DNA from: Gnetum montanum
Taxonomy: Eukaryota; Streptophyta; Gnetopsida; Gnetales; Gnetaceae
Reading direction: 5' to 3'
Assembly (NCBI GenBank): GCA_015680685.1
Contig: MNCI01023814.1
Span: 16,313-80,312 of the forward strand
DNA length: 64,000 nt
The notes under the pieces were generated by a model, which saw only the letters and a program-made list of their open reading frames with translations, did not search any database and had not been told where the DNA came from. The position numbers were made by a program, and so were the translations under genes. Positions 35,688 through 45,900 of this stretch are shown here, in pieces (within the stretch, counting starts at the first letter, position 1; every line of letters begins with the position of its first letter).

Positions 35688-36130
35688 CTAGGTGAAGAAA
35701 TGCTTTGAATGGAATGCATTAAAACTTCTAGCTAACTTATGTCCTTGAACATCAGTAACCTTGTACACATTTGGGCCAATGATGTCTTTAACTCTAAATG
35801 GGCCTAACCAAATAGGAGAGAACTTACCTTGAAGATTTTCTTGGTCACATGTTCTACCTTTTTCCAAGACTATGTCTCTTATCTTAAAGAGTTCACCAAC
35901 ATACTTCTTGTTTAGACATTGTTCAACAATTTCTTGATAATTATGATTATGAAAATCAAGATGTAATCTTAACTTTCTTGTATCAAGTCTTTTTTCTATA
36001 TAAGTTTTAATGATAGGTCTAGGTCTTGATGGGTCATCGGATATGGCCTTTCTAGGAGAATGTTCCATGGTTGTGTCATTAAAATTTAGCACACCTTCAA
36101 ATGTTTTAAGAGGTAGGGTTTTGCTTACAT
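35688..36130 (-). pseudogene. Integrase C-terminal remnant of B2
   Basis: A 134-codon open run from 36092 reads MLNFNDTTMEHSPRKA, LRLHLDFHNHNYQEI, FKIRDIVLEKG, GKFSPIWLGPFRV and GPNVYKVTDVQGHKLARSFN. The region matches 19080-19551 of B1. It has fewer stops than B1, and it keeps the GPF and YKV positions of the integrase C-terminal fold. The zinc-binding and catalytic domains are missing. Confidence 0.75.
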
Positions 36131-36416
36131 CTTTATCTTCCCCTAAAGGTGGTGTATCACCTAGAAGAAATCCATCGTGTTGTTGATAAGGTAAGATGTC
36201 TCCATAGATTTCTTCACCTTCTCTAGAAATTTAATAGGATTAGGTGGGATCTGCATGAAACACAAGATTTATTTGTGTAGTTCCACTCACATAGTCATTT
36301 ACAACATGTTCGTTGCACTCAACCTCAATAACCCCAACATAAAGATTAGTGTTTCAATCTTCCAAAGATTGATTTTGTTGATCCAAGGTTGTAACTACTT
36401 GTTTATTGAAGGGTTC

Positions 36417-38400
36417 TTAAGGTATAGTCATGTATTTAGATTTTCTTTTGATAGGGATTAATAGCTCTAAGAAATCTGACCTAAAGAAGCCCCTAAACTT
36501 GGCTCCAAAAGTCCTAGATAAGAGCACACCATATGTAGGCGACATGTCAACTATTAGAATATCTGTGTAACATGTGAACGTAGGGTATTGTTTAAGTTGC
36601 ACTTTCACTTCTTTTAATGACCCTACTATGGGTACATTAGACCCATCAAGTTGAATCACATTTTTCATTTCTAGTATCATTTGTGCTCCTAAAGTCTTAC
36701 ATACCTCAACTAGCATGACATTGACAATTACTCCAGAATCCATCAAACAATTGTAAACATTCTTTCCTAAAATAATCAGAGTTATTAGAAAAGGAGGTTG
36801 CTCTTTCTTACTCATCATGGAATTGTTTACATTTTGTACTAATAATGTGTTAGGACTTTTTGTGAAGTGAACTTGCCTTTCGAGGGTTGGGGATTTTTCT
36901 TTATTGGTTTTTGGTTTATGAACTATCTCTTGAACCACCTATTTCATTTCATTAAATTGTAAAAGGTCATACATTAAAATGTTAGCTTTGGTTTTCTTCA
37001 AATCCTCACCTAGATCGTAAGTCTTAGTTTCATCTTTGGCTTCTTGTGGAGGTGGGGTTCTTCTAAGTATAGAAGGTGGGTTTGATTGTTGTCGAGTGTT
37101 TGTTTGGATGACCTAGTTTGAGTATTTATGTTACTTTGACTAGGAGCTCTTCTATTTGGAGGAGTGTAAGGGTCATTCCTATTTTTTTGTTGTGGGTTGT
37201 TCATAATGTTAGTAAGTCTATGATAGCAAGCATTATGTGGATTAGGGTTTACCATGACTTGTTCAAATGAAGGCACTTCCTCATTCTTAGTTCATGGGGT
37301 ACATTAAGGACCATAATAGGAGGTTTTCCATTTTGTTGACCTTGGGTGTTGTTTCCATATAATGCTAAAAATTGGGGACAAGTCTTCTTATAATGTTGCC
37401 TAGTGTTACGGAGGAGACAATAATCATCATTGACTGATGAACTAGGCTTTTCTGGTTGTATAGGACCCTTGTTGTTTCTCTTTAATTCAACTACTTCGTT
37501 TGAAATTTTTTAAAGTGAAGTTAATATCTAGGTCATTTGATCTTAATCTTGAGTCATGGGTTCAACAGGATTAGGTACCTTGTTTGGGTTTATGATGGAC
37601 TGAATTAAGGCCTTCAATTGATCCTCATTGAAACCTGTGTTAGATGGTAGAAATGGAGAAGATGTGGGACCTTGAAAGTAGTTGTTTGTAGGTTGAGTCA
37701 TTTGAAGGGGAATGGGAGTTTGGAACATAGTGTTGGTCATTGGGAGAGTTGGTAGCGATAGAGGGCTATCTTGCATAGGATTGCTAATGCTCATCATTCC
37801 AAACTGGGTTTGAATGCTATTCATAAGGGTAATTTGTTCTAGCTCCATGGCATTAGCCATTGCTCCTTGTATTTTTGTTATGTTAGGGTTTGATTTGATG
37901 GCATAGGTTAAGAATGGATCAATGGTATAAAGGTAAAAGTTGAAGATGCCATCAGGTTGTGGATGCATCTCACTTGGCACATAGGCAAGCTAATGAAGGA
38001 ATCTAAGGTTATAATTCCTAACATTTTTCCCATGTAGCTTTCTTAAGCTAGTAAAGTTGCAAGATGTTATGGCAAGGCTTGTGAATTTATCAAATTGAGT
38101 CAAAAACTTATTTTTGAACTCTTGTTATGAGTTAATGGAGGCATTGGGGAGCATCAAAAACCATTTGATTGCTTTGGTTTTGAAATTTTTCACAAATACC
38201 CTACATGCCACATCATTTTAGACAATGTTGTAGATGCCTAGTAAGGTTTCAAAACATTGTATATGTTGGTAGGCATCACTAGAAGGGTTTGTGGGGTCGT
38301 AGAACAAATTTATATTCTGGAGTGATTTTGGGATATCATGAAAATTAGTGAAGTTGAAGGGGTTATTGACCAAGGGAGCTAGGGGTTGATTGGCTGCCAT
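36417..38400 (-). pseudogene. gag-protease of B2
   Basis: From ATG 38400 (MAANQPLAPLVNNPFNFTNF) a 60-codon run opens the gag. After frame changes the core continues at 37980 (MPSEMHPQPDGIFNFYLYTI, VMANAMELEQITLM-like). The MTQPTNNYFQGPTSSPF linker follows, then the CXXH/HXXXXC cluster near 37420, and a 173-codon run from 36938 that contains the protease box CLMDSGVIVNVML (Asp-Ser-Gly kept) and GVLLSRTFGAKFRGF. The product is less decayed than B1, with a normal Gly at the active site. Confidence 0.78.
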
Positions 38401-39172
38401 CCTAGTTCAGGTTTTCCTAAGAATAAAACTTGGAAAGCATGAGGCTAGTTGTTTCCTTAATGCAAAAAAACAAGTGATTGGTTAGTTAGAAGCATAGGAG
38501 ACTTCACTCATAAAACAGAACTATAAAATATAATTGTTAGAATGAAACTATAAAATTTCATAAAAAGAAAAGAAAATACTGAAATAAATTTTTTTTTTGG
38601 TAAAGAAAAAAAACTCTAAAATATGCTATATTTTTTTAAGAAAGAAAAGATATATATATTTTTTGAAAATAAAAATAAATGTATAAAATTGCAATACTTA
38701 TAAAATTAAAAAGGAAAACAATAAAATGCAAGATTTTAGAAAAACAAATTTAAAATTGCATAATTAAATAAAACCACCTTACCTATCCTAGGACTAAGGT
38801 AAGGATCACCAAAGCACAAATTCGAAAATGGGACTGAAACAAAGATTTAAAAACAACAACAAAAAGAAAAAAGATTAAAGAAAAATCAGTGATGAGACCC
38901 AAAAGTTTTCAAGAAACGAACTTTTGAGAATAGAAAATAAAGGACTGAAAAATTCTTTTAAAAAAAATCTTCAAGGTAAAGGCTGAAAATAGAAATTTTA
39001 AATAAAACAAGTTTGAAATAAGGAAAATGAAATTTTTGGGAAATAGAATAGGGACTGAAAAAGAACATAAAATAAATATTTCAAAAAATGAGATAACAAT
39101 AGCTAGAAAAATGGCAAAAAAAGCTGATAAACAAAAGGTGGGAGAAAGGCCCTCCTTCTAGCACCAAAAAGG
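38401..39172 (-). other. 5' leader and primer site of B2
   Basis: A-rich on the plus strand, no coding. The primer site is adjacent to the LTR (39172 leftwards; minus strand cctttttggtgctagaagg). Confidence 0.6.
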
Positions 39173-40317
39173 TGTTGATGCATAAATTTTGGTTGCACCA
39201 ACACCGGGAAAGAAAACTCATTTTAAAATATTATTTCTTAGGGCACCTCCCGTATGGTATGAAAACCCAGGAATAGTCTCAGCTGGAGAGGGCTATGTGG
39301 CCTTTTGAAAATGGTAAACTAAACCAAAGAAATCAAGATTTAAAGTGAATGAATTTGAATTTAAATTGAATAATTGTCTCAAAGTTGAGAATACAATAAG
39401 TAATTAAAAGAACTAAATTTTCCTTGGTTTCGCTGATGCTCCTAGTCCATGATTGCCAATGGTATTCATTACTGGGCATGAAGACCGCAATCGCCATGAA
39501 AGAGGGAGAGAAAGAGAAAGAGAGAAAGAGAGACTGCCCACCGCAGTCTGCACAGGGCAACAACTGCAATTCTTAAAGCCTGCCACCGTCTACCACTTTT
39601 TGTGCACCGTTGTAGAGAGGAAGATGATCCACCCACATCTGCACCACCGAGACAAGCTACCACCCTAAAGAAAACTGAACATCTCACATCCTGCGCATGG
39701 GCTGCGTTGCCTGCATTGTTGCAAATAGAAAGAAGAGAGAGAGAACCCTCTTGCCATCCTCAAAAAGACCTACGAGGATCCAATTTTGAGCCGCTGGCTC
39801 CTATTTTGGACCTTCCTCGAAGATCAGCCAAAAGCCTGCAAAATACAAGAAAAGAAAGAAGGAAACCGTAGCCTCTAGAGAAGAAGTTGCCCCTCTAGAC
39901 TTATAGAAAGAGCCCTTTAGGACTAATTGATGGGAAGAGCCCATTCCGATTAAACCCCCTTGAGAGCCCTTTTCCCCCCTCATTTTATAGCTACCGCGGC
40001 TATCCATAATGATGCCTACGTGTCATGTAACTGCTACAAAAACGCCATCACTTCTTGTGTAATAATACCCACGTTCTCCAATTAACTGCCCACTTATGTC
40101 TGTAATTTCCAAAACGTCTACCACTAATGTTCATAACCACCGTAACTTCCGAAACGTCTACCACTAATGTTCATAACTACCACCATAAATGACCACCACC
40201 CAACAGTTTAAATGCCCACTACTTGCATGATTTTTACTGTGGTTATTAAGAGAGAGAGAGAGATAGAGATGTTGATAATCATAGCCCCATGAGAGCATGG
40301 GAGTGTTGGCATCAACA
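39173..40317 (-). mobile_element. 5' LTR of B2
   Basis: Begins TGTTGATGCATAAATTTTGG and ends gagtgttggcatcaaca. Complete, 1145 bp. A (GA)n-rich tract at 39503-39533 differs in length from the other copies. Confidence 0.9.
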
Positions 40318-40322
40318 GTAGC

Positions 40323-40654
40323 TTTCAGAATTCCACCAGCAAAATTTGCACGATTCTTGTTAATTTGAAGCAGTGTTAGGTGTTAGGAAGACTTAGACTC
40401 TCATGTTATCACTTGTTTTCCATAAAATGAACTCAAAAACTCAACGAGTTACTTGGAAGACTTGATGAATCCTAAAATGAACTCGAAAACTCATCGAGTT
40501 TATTTGTAAAATAAATTCAAAAGAAAAAATGTCTTTTCAATAAAATATATATTTTTAAAAAATTCTAAAATAACCTATCATCCTCTTATATTATAAAATA
40601 TATAAGTAAGTTTATTTGTTATATTTATGGTTATGTCATCTATTTATGTTCCAA
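40323..40654. other. Short intergenic segment with a duplicated 30-bp word
   Basis: aaaatgaactcaaaaactcaacgagtt near 40425 and aaaatgaactcgaaaactcatcgagtt near 40473 are a diverged direct duplication. Nothing else recognised. Confidence 0.4.
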
Positions 40655-41690
40655 ATCCCCGTTCCAAACCTAAATGCTATCTTACAAGCATATTCCAAGC
40701 ATATATAATGCAAGCTATTATTCTCTCCAAACCAAAACGTGAAGACATGCGTGGTCGTTGAAGCAGACAAAGTTGGTGTTACGTTGGTGTTAGGAAATGC
40801 CGACGTCACGCGATGCCGACGGCCCCACCAATTGGAATGTCGCACACGACACTATGCACCAAAGTAAGGTTAGCTCAGCTAAGTAAACTAATATAACATA
40901 CATACGTTGAATGATATAAATAGAAATGTCAACGGACGTATAAATCCAATCCAAGGGATAGGAATGTAGGAATGTCATGCCCCAGCCAATGGCATTTTCA
41001 TGTATTAAAAATCACATTATATGTTCATGGTTGTGCACGTCTATCTATGTAATACGAATAAGAATAGGAATCTGGATTTTCCATTCACGACCTCGCTGTT
41101 ATTGCCAGACGTGAACTTCACGTTACCACGTAAAAAAAAGCGCTTCATTCGTCCTTTATATATATATATATTCATGTATATCTATAGTTTTATGCTATGG
41201 GCTAGAGATTCATGATTGGGATAAAATTTGACGAATTTAAGAGCACGGACAAAAGTGCATTAAATCCCCATGGGCACGTATTTCATGATTGCCAGTATTT
41301 CATGATTGCCAATGAAATTTTGTCTGGATCTGTACGTTGAAATGGTTGCCTTGCCTCGTATTATTCTTGCCTTTTTCTGAATGCTTGTGCATTAAAGTCT
41401 TACCAACATCTCCTGCTCTGAATCTTACCAGAAACTTCATTCCATTGTTAAGTGGCCAGCAAGCAATCAAGATTCATGGCATCGGCATGACACAGACCAC
41501 AGAAAACAAGGGAATACAATGAATAAACAAACACATGGAAATCACAAAAGGGCTACTTTGGTAACCGAAGGGCCAGGTTTGGGTCATACGGAAATCAAGT
41601 TTGGGACAGGCGTGCGAGGTAAACATTGCATTTGCATAGGTTTTATGTATACATGGTGAGCTAACCATTACCCAAGTGATATATATATAT
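40655..41690. repeat. Duplicated low-copy block, copy B
   Basis: Partner of 4557-5720. It has only one copy of the attccattgttaagtggcc unit. It ends in an (AT)n tract at 41679-41701, after which copies A and B no longer align. Exon 2 of the CASP-like gene lies 460 bp beyond. Confidence 0.8.
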
Positions 41691-41701
41691 ATATATATAT
41701 A
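41679..41701. repeat. (AT)n microsatellite at the end of duplicated block B
   Basis: About eleven AT units. It is the point where similarity to block A stops, a plausible duplication breakpoint. Confidence 0.85.
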
Positions 41702-42152
41702 GCTATGTTATTCATTTGAGATAGTATTATAATGCTACAGAAAAAAATTATATAATTTGTTTTTGTTACTCCTATTGGTACTTGGTCAAGGTCAATTTAT
41801 AGAGTTTATCTTAAAAATGCACTGGAACTGAATTTTCATTTACATTCACTGAGACTATTTTGTTTTTATATCTAGTAAGACGTTATAGATCTGTGAGACA
41901 GTTTCAAAATTTCATTTAATGAATTTTTTTTTGGTATATAACTCAGGTTAACCTTCTAAAATCTAACCTGGGACTTAGATTTTCTAGGGTTCTAGGCTCT
42001 TTCCACTCAGCTCTTCGGATACAATAAAGCTTGGTTTCAGTTTCATGTTTATAAGATACTGAAAAAATACATTTATATATATTTAAGACAGGAAAAGAAA
42101 ATAAAAAAGAAGTTTAAACAATAAATCACCGATTTCATTGTTTGATTTGCAG
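41702..42152 (+). other. Intron 1 or 5' flank of the CASP-like exons
   Basis: No exon 1 candidate is present. It ends with a pyrimidine-containing tract and acceptor tttgatttgcag at 42141-42152. Confidence 0.5.
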
Positions 42153-42270
42153 GTATGTGATGTCTGGATCGGTGATTGGGTTGGCTTATTCGGTGCTGCA
42201 AACGATGCTATCTCTGATTTCTTTGCACAAAAGGAATGTCATTCCTCTGTTTGACTACATTGGTGACATG
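42153..42270 (+). CDS. CASP-like (CASPL) membrane protein, exon 2
   Basis: The exon is bounded by an acceptor (ttgcag, 42147-42152) and a donor (gtaact from 42271). It begins with one base of a split codon and then reads YVMSGSVIGLAYSVLQTMLS followed by LISLHKRNVIPLFDYIGDM. This is the second predicted membrane helix and the following loop of the CASP/CASPL family (MARVEL-like four-helix proteins of the plant plasma membrane, several of which organise the Casparian strip or related membrane domains). Phase and sequence pair with exon 3, and no stop or frame change occurs. Whether it is still transcribed depends on exon 1, which is 36 kb away and damaged, or lost. Confidence 0.8.
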
Positions 42271-42345
42271 GTAACTTACACTCTAGTTTATGACTAACAC
42301 GTCCGTATGATATTATGATATGATTTGTTGAAACTAACGTTTTCA

Positions 42346-42430
42346 TTTGTTTTGTATAATTTTAGAATGATGGTAATGTCGTATTTGTTTTCTATAATTT
42401 TAGAATGATGGTAATGATGGTAATGTCGTA
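42346..42430. repeat. Duplicated 38-bp unit in CASP-like intron 2
   Basis: Units 42346-42383 and 42384-42430 share ataattttagaatgatggta; the second has an extra 9-bp gatggtaat. Confidence 0.85.
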
Positions 42431-42480
42431 TTGTAATCTTGTTCGTTGGCTTCTGTGTTTTGTTGTTACATGCAATGCAG

Positions 42481-42759
42481 ATAATATTGGTGGTGCTGCT
42501 ATCGAGTGGATCAGTGGGGGCAGGCTTTGTAATGCTCTTGTATAAGATTTCTACAGAAACGGCGGGCAGAGACAAACTTCTGAACTATGCGGCAGCTTCA
42601 GTGAGCATGCAGTTTCTTGCGTTTGTTCTCGTCATGATATGCAGTGTAATCTCTGCTAAAAGAACCTTTTCCTCACTTGTAAGTCGGGATCATGACAATT
42701 ATAACAAGGATAAACCAAACAATCATGCATATAATGTCGCTGTTGGGCCTCCTGCTTAG
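42481..42759 (+). CDS. CASP-like (CASPL) membrane protein, exon 3
   Basis: After acceptor tgcaatgcag the frame reads IILVVLLSSGSVGAGFVMLL, the third membrane helix, then a loop YKISTETAGRDKLLNYAAAS, the fourth helix VSMQFLAFVLVMICSVISA and a hydrophilic tail ending NVAVGPPA before TAG at 42757-42759. The two helices, the loop and the short charged C-terminus fit the family. The exon is 92 codons, uninterrupted, with clean splice sites, which is unusual in this decayed region and implies selection or recent origin. Intron 2 is 210 bp. The exact CASPL subgroup cannot be told from this part alone. Confidence 0.82.
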   Translation: MILVVLLSSGSVGAGFVMLLYKISTETAGRDKLLNYAAASVSMQFLAFVLVMICSVISAKRTFSSLVSRDHDNYNKDKPNNHAYNVAVGPPA

Positions 42760-43165
42760 TGCTTACTGAATGAATGTTACAGCTGATTTAATTATTTAAA
42801 AGAAAGTTAGCGCGGAGTCATTTTTGGGTCTACTGGATAGCCTCCTTAAAGGTTCTCGCTGGATTTTCGTCAAAAACATAAAATTTAATTCGTCAGAGGT
42901 TGTTTGGTCAGCATTATCCTGATGTACAAGCGGCAGGTTTCCGCTTTCCAATGTCTTAAAAGCTTATACGTTCAGATTATTTGTTGGCAACATTTTCAGA
43001 CTATTTGAGCGCATCATTCGTCATTTTCAGAGCCTACGATAGCGCAGCTCTCACTGGATGACAAAGATGACCTTCAGCAGGTTCTGAATTTTAGGAAATG
43101 ATCGTTTTCTACCTGGGGATCTCCTTAAGCGGGTGAATCGGGAAAAATATCTTTTACCGTTCCCA
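42760..43165 (+). other. 3' flank of the CASP-like gene
   Basis: Low-copy sequence with no reading frame. It includes the likely 3' untranslated region; no strong AATAAA signal is obvious. It ends at the LINE insertion. Confidence 0.5.
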
Positions 43166-43252
43166 TTTACAATATTTGTTTTCTAATTTTATTTTTTATT
43201 TTTTGGAAAAAATCGAGCAAATTGTTATTCCCAAAAATAAGGCTATACATCA

Positions 43253-43690
43253 CTACAGCGCAAGCCACCAACGTAGCCGCGGCGCGCTAGGCGGGTGGGA
43301 GGATAGTCCCCTGAAGCTGCTGGCTGTCCGGGGGATGGGACCACGGAAGAAATCGGCCGCCAAGGCCTGGAACCGTGCAACCAGGGGAATCCGATCCCCT
43401 GTTGCAGGGGCACCAATCACCGCGGCCAAGGCATCCAAGGTCACCAGAATTTGACACCCGCGGAACACAGTGACCTCCCCATTCCAGTTTGCATAAAACG
43501 GTTGGACATCCAGCTTTGGGTTTGCCGCGATGCATTGCAGCACTTTGGTCCACCCCATCTGTGTAACCCAATGCCAAAGCTCCGGTTGACTTTGGATGTC
43601 GGTAGCAGGTGGCACGAGGTATGCACGCATACCCATAACAGCAGTAATTTCACCCTAGAGTCTACAAAACCGGTAAGCCAACATGGCAGG
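43253..43690 (-). pseudogene. 3' coding end of the LINE with FYAN-type motif
   Basis: A 127-codon run from 43636 includes ELWHWVTQMGWTKVL, LDVQPFYANWNGE and VFRGCQILVTLDALAAVIGA. It follows, after a frameshift near 43700, the zinc-binding end of ORF2. FYANxxxxx...VRGxxI...LxxxxGxP resembles the N-terminal part of the putative plant transposon-protein family (Pfam Transposase_32), better known from gypsy elements. The identification is by pattern only. It could also be an uncharacterised C-terminal extension of this LINE lineage. Confidence 0.4.
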
Positions 43691-43815
43691 TTGGGGAAGA
43701 TCTATCCCTTTAAAGACCCGATCATTTCTGGCGCGCCAGATGGTCCACAACACGGCGAGCATCTACGAATTTCCAGAGTAGTCGAGCGGGGGAGGTCAGC
43801 TATACACCATAAGTG

Positions 43816-44445
43816 TCAGGCCATGTGGCATTCATGCAAGAAGTGGTGGAGCATCTCTGTGCATTGATTACACATTGGGCAGATGCTATCGATGAGCATG
43901 CCACGTGCCCTCAGCCACGCACAAACAGGGAGCGCCTGGTGTAGGACCAGCCACCCGAAAGTCTTGATTTTTTCTAGTAAGTGGCCTTTCCACAGATGCA
44001 TCCATTGGGGGTCCACCAGGAATTAACGTTGGAGTAGCTGTCGAGGGTGTAGGGCAACCTCGTTTTCGTGTGTGAGCTTGTTGACGTGCCTGCAGAGTTG
44101 GCGCCACACCAGGGAGTCTGACCCGATAGCCACCTAGGGATGATATTTTCGTAGTAGGATTTGCACCCACTGGGGGCGATCGTTCGACGTCGGGGAGAAT
44201 TGACAAAGAAGCCACTACCTACCCATTACAGCTTCCACTACAAATGGTAGAATGCCAACAACCCCCGTCGAAAGGGGGCGAGCAGTCATTTCCCAGGACA
44301 CCAGCTGCATTTTCGGTCCACCCTTGCCCCCTAACCATACAAAATCCCGAATTATCATGTCAATTTTCTGAATGACTCCAGATGGCGGGGTGGCCATGGA
44401 TGCTGCGAATCTCGCCATGGCGGCTAGCACTGTCAACGCTAGCAT
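43816..44445 (-). pseudogene. LINE ORF2, post-RT and zinc-binding region
   Basis: From 44445 the minus strand reads MLALTVLAAMARFAASMATP and FVWLGGKGGPKMQLVSWEM, the conserved RT-to-tail connection of plant LINEs. From 44016 it reads KIKTFGWLVLHQALPVCAWL followed by CPMCNQCTEMLHHFLHECHM, the zf-RVT module (CxxC...HxxxxC). Both lie in the same frame. One stop separates them near 44215. Confidence 0.8.
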
Positions 44446-44469
44446 GATTTTCTCTTTTCAAGACAGGAA

Positions 44470-45900
44470 CCTATTCGCCCAGTGTGTCCTACACTTTTGG
44501 AGTTTCATTATGAGTGCCTGCCAAGTTCGTTGTCTATGCTAGTTGTGCATGGGGATGCCCAGGTACATGTCCTTCGCTCCCCTCGGTAGAATCCCCAGAA
44601 TCTGGATGACCTTGTTATGGATGCTGGGGTGGGTATGGGTGAGGTAGAGCACGAACTTACCTAGGTTGGGGGTCAGCCCCACTTCCCTCTTCATCCTGTC
44701 CAACGCCCTCAGAACTGCTCGAGCCTACAGTACGACGGCACGAGTAAAGATCATCGTGTCATCCGCATAGTGGGTGGTTAAGCATCAGATGCCATGGATG
44801 TCTAGCCCCCGGACGCCTTCCTCTGCACAGTAGGTTTGCATGAGGTCCATCACCCCGAGGAAGAGGAGCAGGGAGAGAGGATCCCCTTGTCTAAGCCCAC
44901 AGCCCGTCCCTTGGAACTCCGAAAGGTGGTCGTCAGTCCAGCGAGTACCATCCATTCTTTTGAACTTGAAGGCACAAATCCATGAACGATTTTGTAAACT
45001 CTTTTTCCTGCAGCATAGTCCTAAGGGCGGCCCAGCTTATGGAGTCATAAGCTTTAGTGATGTCTAATTTGATGCAGAGCCTGGGGAATCTAGCAATTTT
45101 GAGGGAGTGTTGGATTTCCTGTAGGAGCAGTACCCGATCCTGGATATGATGGCCTTTGATGAACCCAGCCTGGTTTTGTCCCATCAGTCGTGGCATGAGG
45201 GGCCTCATCCTGGAAACCACCATCCGTGAGAAGAGCCATAGGAGTGAGTTACAAATGTCAATGGGACAGAAATGCCCAGGGGATGTGGGGTTAACCATCT
45301 TCGAAAGCAGGACCACTTGGGAGCAGTTGATTTCCTTGCGTACTTATTACCATGCGAGCATACGGTTGAAGGTGTCTAGTAGATTAGGCCCAAGTAAGTC
45401 TTTGAACTCGCGAAAAAATTTGATGGGCCACCCATCTGGCCCTGGGGCTTTATCTGTTGGCATGGCTTGCAGCGCGGTATGGAGTTTGGCACGAGAGAAG
45501 GGTTGCCTGAGGCACTGGTTTTCGGATGCGGCGAGGATCTGTGGGATAGTGACTAATATGGGATCCGTGGGTTGCCATTGCCAAACCTATTGCCAGTAGT
45601 GTAACAGGTTATCTGGGCCGGACGATGAGTGGGGCTGTTCCCCATGACATAGGCCATGAAACATTCATTGCAATTGATGGCGAGTCCCCCGATGTCCCTT
45701 TGTCACAACAAAAAAGAATTTTTTGTGATTGTCGTCGGCCTGGAGCCACTGTATACGAGCCCGTTGATGCCAGTATTCCTCCTCTTTGTGCACTAAGGTT
45801 TGCAGCTTGGCTAAGAGGGCGAGTCCCTCTTGGGCAAGATTGGTGTCGTGCTCTTATTGGCCCTAGATGTTCTGCAGTTAGGATTGTAGTTGAGACTGAT
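44470..45900 (-). pseudogene. LINE ORF2 reverse transcriptase
   Basis: The minus strand shows PTSPGHFCPIDICNSLLWLF (fingers), LMGQNQAGFIKGHHIQD, CIKLDITKAYDSISWAAL (first catalytic Asp block), then after a frameshift between 44930 and 44880 GLRQGDPLSPYLFL and YADD at 44769-44758, followed by MKREVGLTPNLGKFV and LPRGAKDMYLGIPMH. All core RT blocks and both Asp-containing motifs are recognisable. It needs one frameshift and several stop reversals, so it is inactive, but it is the only RT in the window with all its motifs. Confidence 0.85.

Larger units (their letters stand above)
26396..40317 (-). mobile_element. LTR retrotransposon B2 with nested E3
   Basis: Minus-oriented member of the B1 family. 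Flanks are GTAGC at 26391-26395 and 40318-40322, a perfect 5-bp target duplication. Removing the 7-kb insertion E3 and one copy of its target duplication leaves an element of about 6.9 kb with LTRs of about 1.14 kb. Gene order on the minus strand is LTR, primer site, gag-protease, integrase C-terminus, polypurine tract, LTR, as in B1, with the same missing RT region. Confidence 0.88.

Noticed and set aside
39602-39871. 89-codon plus-strand frame in the B2 LTR
   Set aside because: Not conserved in the other B LTRs; a matching region at 33716-33958 is shifted and interrupted.
45156-45599. 147-codon plus-strand frame
   Set aside because: Antisense shadow of the LINE reverse transcriptase; the GC-rich region opens several false frames (also 43451-43867, 45625-45909 and 46816-47022).
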